Assembly (NCBI GenBank): GCA_937928545.1
Contig: CALGJQ010000005.1
Coordinates: 1-64,000 of the forward strand
Reading direction: 5' to 3'
Length of the DNA: 64,000 nucleotides
Source: an uncultured Verrucomicrobiales bacterium
GTDB lineage: Bacteria > Verrucomicrobiota > Verrucomicrobiia > Verrucomicrobiales > Akkermansiaceae
In this document: positions 61,223 to 64,000 of the stretch, one piece after another
Position numbering within the stretch: the first letter of the stretch is position 1
How the letters are laid out: each line of letters opens with the position of its first letter
Position numbers and translations under genes: made by a program
Notes under the pieces: generated by a model
The model's input: only the letters and a program-made list of their open reading frames with translations
What the model was told of the DNA's origin: nothing
Databases searched by the model: none

Positions 61223-62059
61223 CTAACTTTTCAGACCGTATGCCGATTGTCCGTTTTTCGAGAGAATTTGGGCTTGTTCGTCGCTAGAAAGTTCTGAAAC
61301 GAGCTCTCTGACGGTATCGGCCCAGGCCTTGTAGGAATCCAGTCTTAGGAGGCATACCGGCCAATCAGTGCCGAACATTAGTTTCTTAGGACCAAATATT
61401 TCCAAGCTTTCTTGAAAGTAGGCCTTGATGGTGTCAGGCGAAATATCGTCATTTTCCGGGAATTCGGTGGCGAGACCGGAAAATTTAACTCCAAGAATGT
61501 TGTCACGTTTTGCGAGTTCCTTCATTCTGGATCTCCAATCGGCCTCAACGCGCCCATTTTGTGCTTCGGGCTTGGCGATGTGATCGACGACGATACCAAG
61601 CTCAGGCTGTCGATCGACTAATTTGGTAGCGACGGGGAGTTGGCGTTGAAAAAGGAGGAGGTCGTAGACGAGCTTGTGGCTCGGAAGGCGCGCGAGGCCA
61701 TGGTGGAAGTCATCGCGCAAGAAGTAATCGTCCGGCTCTTCTTGGAGAACGTGTCGAACTCCGACGAATTTGGGGTGCGCGGAAAGTTCTTCGAGATCCT
61801 TTTCTACTGAGTCGGAGATTAATGGGACCCAGCCGACGACTCCTTGAATTAGGTCTCCTTGATCGGCGATTTTCAGGAGGTCGTGAGATTCTTCGATGAT
61901 CTGCCGAGCCTGAACTGCCACGGTGCCAGTCACTCCCGCGGCGGAGGTGGCGGACTGTAGTTCTGGTAAAAGCTGATCTTGCGCGAGAGGCGTTTCCGGC
62001 GGAATCCAGTCATATTCCTCGGTGTTGTAGGACCATAGGTGATGGTGCGTGTCGAGCAT
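61223..62059 (-). CDS. Amidohydrolase-family protein (L-fuconolactonase-like)
   Basis: 278 residues. The TIM-barrel start MLDTHHHLWSYNTEEYDWI has the HxH metal motif; GIVVDHIAKPE and the late MFGTDWPVCLLR are the other conserved parts of the amidohydrolase-2 family. L-fuconolactonase and related lactonases are the nearest known members; the substrate here is unknown. It starts about 115 bases from the divergent PPK2 gene. Confidence 0.8.
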   Translation of the reverse strand: MLDTHHHLWSYNTEEYDWIPPETPLAQDQLLPELQSATSAAGVTGTVAVQARQIIEESHDLLKIADQGDLIQGVVGWVPLISDSVEKDLEELSAHPKFVGVRHVLQEEPDDYFLRDDFHHGLARLPSHKLVYDLLLFQRQLPVATKLVDRQPELGIVVDHIAKPEAQNGRVEADWRSRMKELAKRDNILGVKFSGLATEFPENDDISPDTIKAYFQESLEIFGPKKLMFGTDWPVCLLRLDSYKAWADTVRELVSELSSDEQAQILSKNGQSAYGLKS

Positions 62060-62175
62060 GAGAGGAATTTGTCAGACAGCTGGATTAAGGTCAAACTTAC
62101 AGATTTGGGATCTCCCGAAGATGAGTGGGAGAGAAAGATTTTTAATGTTTTGCAAACTCTGTCTAGAGTCCCCCC

Positions 62176-63063
62176 ATGAGTAAGAAAATCTCCCTTGATG
62201 ACTATCGTGTGGATGGATCTGAGCCCGTCAATCTGGCCAATCGTCCCAATTCCATCGCTCCGCTGTATGAAGATAAATCTGACTACAAAAAGCAGATCAA
62301 GAAGTCGCGGGAGACCTTAAACGATCTCCAAGAGATGATGTATGCACACGACCGTTATAGCTTGGTGTGCATTTTTCAGGCAATGGATGCGGCGGGGAAA
62401 GACGGGACAATTCGCGCGGTGATGTCGGGAATCAATCCTCACGGGGTTTCGGTTTTCTCCTTCAAGCGGCCGAGTGAGGAGGAGATTGATCATGAATTTC
62501 TGTGGCGCAGTCAGGAGCATCTTCCTCGTCGTGGGCATGTTTCCATTTTTAATCGTTCGTATTACGAGGAGGTTCTCGTGGTGAAGGTTCATCCTGAAAT
62601 CGTGACCAAATATCAGCGGCTTCCAGAAGAAAGCTTCGATAAGGTTTGGGAAGGGCGATACGCCTCGATTCGCGACCATGAGGCTCACTTGGCGCGGAAT
62701 GGTACGAGGGTTTTGAAGTTCTTTTTGAACCTCAGTAAGGATGAGCAGCGGGATCGTTTTGTCTCTCGCATTGATGAGCCGGAGAAGAATTGGAAGTTCA
62801 ACTCAGGCGATGTCAAAGAGCGTGGCTTTTGGGAGGAGTATCAGAAGGCTTACGAGACCGCGATTGACGAGACTGCGACGGCGGACGCTCCGTGGTTCGT
62901 GATTCCAGCGGATGATAAGAAGACGATGCGACTCATCGTTTCTGAAGTGATCAAACAGGAAATGGAATCGATGAAAATGAGTTATCCTGAGCTGTCTGCC
63001 GATGAGAAGGCAGAGCTGCAAGGATACCGAGACCAGTTGATGGGCGAGGGTGGAGTCGTTTGA
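62176..63063 (+). CDS. ppk2: Polyphosphate kinase 2 family protein
   Basis: 295 residues. The PPK2 motifs are FQAMDAAGKDGTIRAVMSGI (P-loop type), GHVSIFNRSYYEEVLVVKVH and the lid FFLNLSKDEQRDRF. PPK2 enzymes transfer phosphate between polyphosphate and nucleotides; the exact class (GDP, AMP or ADP) cannot be told. It lies near the VTC/DUF4956 pair, which could supply the polymer. The stop is 2 bases from the convergent gpsA stop. Confidence 0.9.
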   Translation: MSKKISLDDYRVDGSEPVNLANRPNSIAPLYEDKSDYKKQIKKSRETLNDLQEMMYAHDRYSLVCIFQAMDAAGKDGTIRAVMSGINPHGVSVFSFKRPSEEEIDHEFLWRSQEHLPRRGHVSIFNRSYYEEVLVVKVHPEIVTKYQRLPEESFDKVWEGRYASIRDHEAHLARNGTRVLKFFLNLSKDEQRDRFVSRIDEPEKNWKFNSGDVKERGFWEEYQKAYETAIDETATADAPWFVIPADDKKTMRLIVSEVIKQEMESMKMSYPELSADEKAELQGYRDQLMGEGGVV

Positions 63064-63065
63064 GC

Positions 63066-64000
63066 TTACTCACCTTCCTTACGCGGGGTGCGGCGGAAGA
63101 GTCGGTCGAGCGCCTCGGCGGGAGGGACGTCTTGATAAAGCATCGCGTAGACGACATCGAGAATGGGAGTGCGAGCTTCGACGCGGCGAGCGGCTTCGTA
63201 AATCGAGCGGGTGTTGGGGACGCCTTCGGCAACCATGCCAAGATCTTCGACCGCTTGCTTGAGGGTTTTTCCCTGACCAAGGGCGAGTCCTACTTTGTGA
63301 TTCCTAGAATGAATGGAAAAGCAGGTGGCGATCAGATCACCGAGTCCTGAGAGGCCGGGGAAGGTGTCGGGATTCCCACCAAGAGCGGTGCCGAGGCGGG
63401 TCATTTCAGCTAAGGCTCGGGGGACAAGTGCCGAGACGGCATTGTCTCCCAGCTTGAGGCCGCTTGAAACTCCCGCGGCGATGGCGAAGACGTTTTTGAT
63501 CGCTCCGCCGAGTTCGATACCCGCGATGTCTAGGTTGGTGTAAGAACGGAATCGTTCGTTGGCGAAGACGTCTTGGAGAGCTTCACCAACTTCCTCTTGC
63601 AGGCAGCCGATGACGGCGGCGGCGGGGAGGCCTTCGGCAATTTCTTCGGCATGGTTGGGGCCGGAAAGCACTGCGATGCGATTTTCTGGGAAGCTGTCGG
63701 CGATGATTTGAGACATGCGCTTTCCGCTGTCGAGTTCGATCCCTTTCGAGCAGGAAAGAAGAACGGCGGATTCGGGGATGCCCAGAGCGGCGAGCTTCTC
63801 GGCGGTGGCGCGAGTGGCGGAAGTCGGGACGACAAAGAGGACGAGATCGGCCGTTTTTACGACGTTTTGATCAGTGGTAGCGATCAGGTTTTCGGGGAGA
63901 GTCGACTTGGGGAGATAATGCTGATTGCAGTGAGTCTCATTGATCGCGTCGGCAGCCGCTTGGTCTCGGCCAAGGAGATGAACTTGCGGGCACTTACGAG
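63066..64000 (-). CDS. gpsA: Glycerol-3-phosphate dehydrogenase [NAD(P)+], N-terminus cut by window edge
   Basis: The frame runs from the right edge (reading RKCPQVHLLGRDQAAADAIN) to the stop at 63066, about 311 residues, so only about 25 N-terminal residues are missing. It makes glycerol-3-phosphate for phospholipids. Conserved blocks are LFVVPTSATR, SCSKGIELDSG, VLSGPNHAEEIAEGLPAA, the catalytic Lys region ELGGAIKNVFAIAAG and GLSGLGDLIATC. It converges on PPK2. Confidence 0.95.
   Translation of the reverse strand, partial: RKCPQVHLLGRDQAAADAINETHCNQHYLPKSTLPENLIATTDQNVVKTADLVLFVVPTSATRATAEKLAALGIPESAVLLSCSKGIELDSGKRMSQIIADSFPENRIAVLSGPNHAEEIAEGLPAAAVIGCLQEEVGEALQDVFANERFRSYTNLDIAGIELGGAIKNVFAIAAGVSSGLKLGDNAVSALVPRALAEMTRLGTALGGNPDTFPGLSGLGDLIATCFSIHSRNHKVGLALGQGKTLKQAVEDLGMVAEGVPNTRSIYEAARRVEARTPILDVVYAMLYQDVPPAEALDRLFRRTPRKEGE

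Overview
The window looks like a chromosomal stretch of a free-living Gram-negative bacterium, most likely of the Verrucomicrobiota (inference from gene style, not proven). The clues are many small secreted proteins of unknown function, secreted proteins with matrixin, Calx-beta or cyclophilin domains, a SurA_N/PpiD-type periplasmic foldase, beta-barrel and lipoprotein export features, DUF502, DUF255 and DUF4956 families, and intergenic DNA rich in palindromic and short-period repeats. Most genes are ordinary housekeeping genes on a core chromosome.

Layout. 1-800: debris, with the left end of an IS3-family element and a stub of a P-loop ATPase. 0.8-4.1 kb: leftward dapB-folK-panB and a release-factor-like gene. 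The 3' end of that last gene is duplicated beyond a YefM/YoeB toxin-antitoxin pair. 4.2-8.7 kb: a triple-FKBP gene bracketed by two long-hairpin repeats, then an azurin, a NUDIX hydrolase and a peroxiredoxin. 8.9-14.6 kb: a U32 protein, then a second host-gene 3'-end duplication in which a broken Fic gene lies between a decayed selA tail and intact selA. 14.7-15.0 kb: a cluster of short-period repeats. 15-21.8 kb: a CvfB-like protein, a spermidine-synthase-like protein, tRNA-Glu, a periplasmic GalM, an RpoD-family sigma factor and a HAD/MenH-like gene pair. 21.9-29.5 kb: tandem secreted cyclophilin-like proteins, trmB, DUF502 and a large M10-like protein. 29.6-33.3 kb: rsmB, an L,D-transpeptidase, an ACT regulator and trmD, followed by a four-copy 106-bp tandem repeat containing the trmD tail. 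33.3-40.2 kb: ligA, metG with a CoA-binding protein, a TPR protein and a PpiD-like foldase with an embedded OmpA-like domain. 40.4-54.3 kb: an orphan terminator, DUF255, a metallophosphoesterase, a dCMP deaminase, nadD-scpA, metF, an EF-hand protein, a porin-like protein, hisS-aspS and vapBC. 54.4-64 kb: uvrA, argH, a coiled-coil membrane protein, DUF4956 with a VTC-domain protein, an amidohydrolase, PPK2 and partial gpsA.

Functional links. There are several translation and tRNA-modification genes (trmB, trmD, rsmB, metG, hisS, aspS, tRNA-Glu, selA, the release-factor-like gene) and an envelope protein-folding theme (two secreted cyclophilins, the PpiD-OmpA protein; the FKBP is probably cytoplasmic). 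DUF4956, the VTC protein and PPK2 suggest local polyphosphate metabolism.

The most unusual signals are: (i) two cases where a toxin or Fic module lies between an intact host gene and a decayed duplicate of that gene's 3' end; (ii) REP/REPIN-like palindromes, many next to a GGTTGAGGG word; (iii) tandem amplification of the trmD tail; (iv) an OmpA domain inside a PpiD-like protein; and (v) an orphan leftward terminator with a tiny ORF, suggesting a small RNA or peptide.
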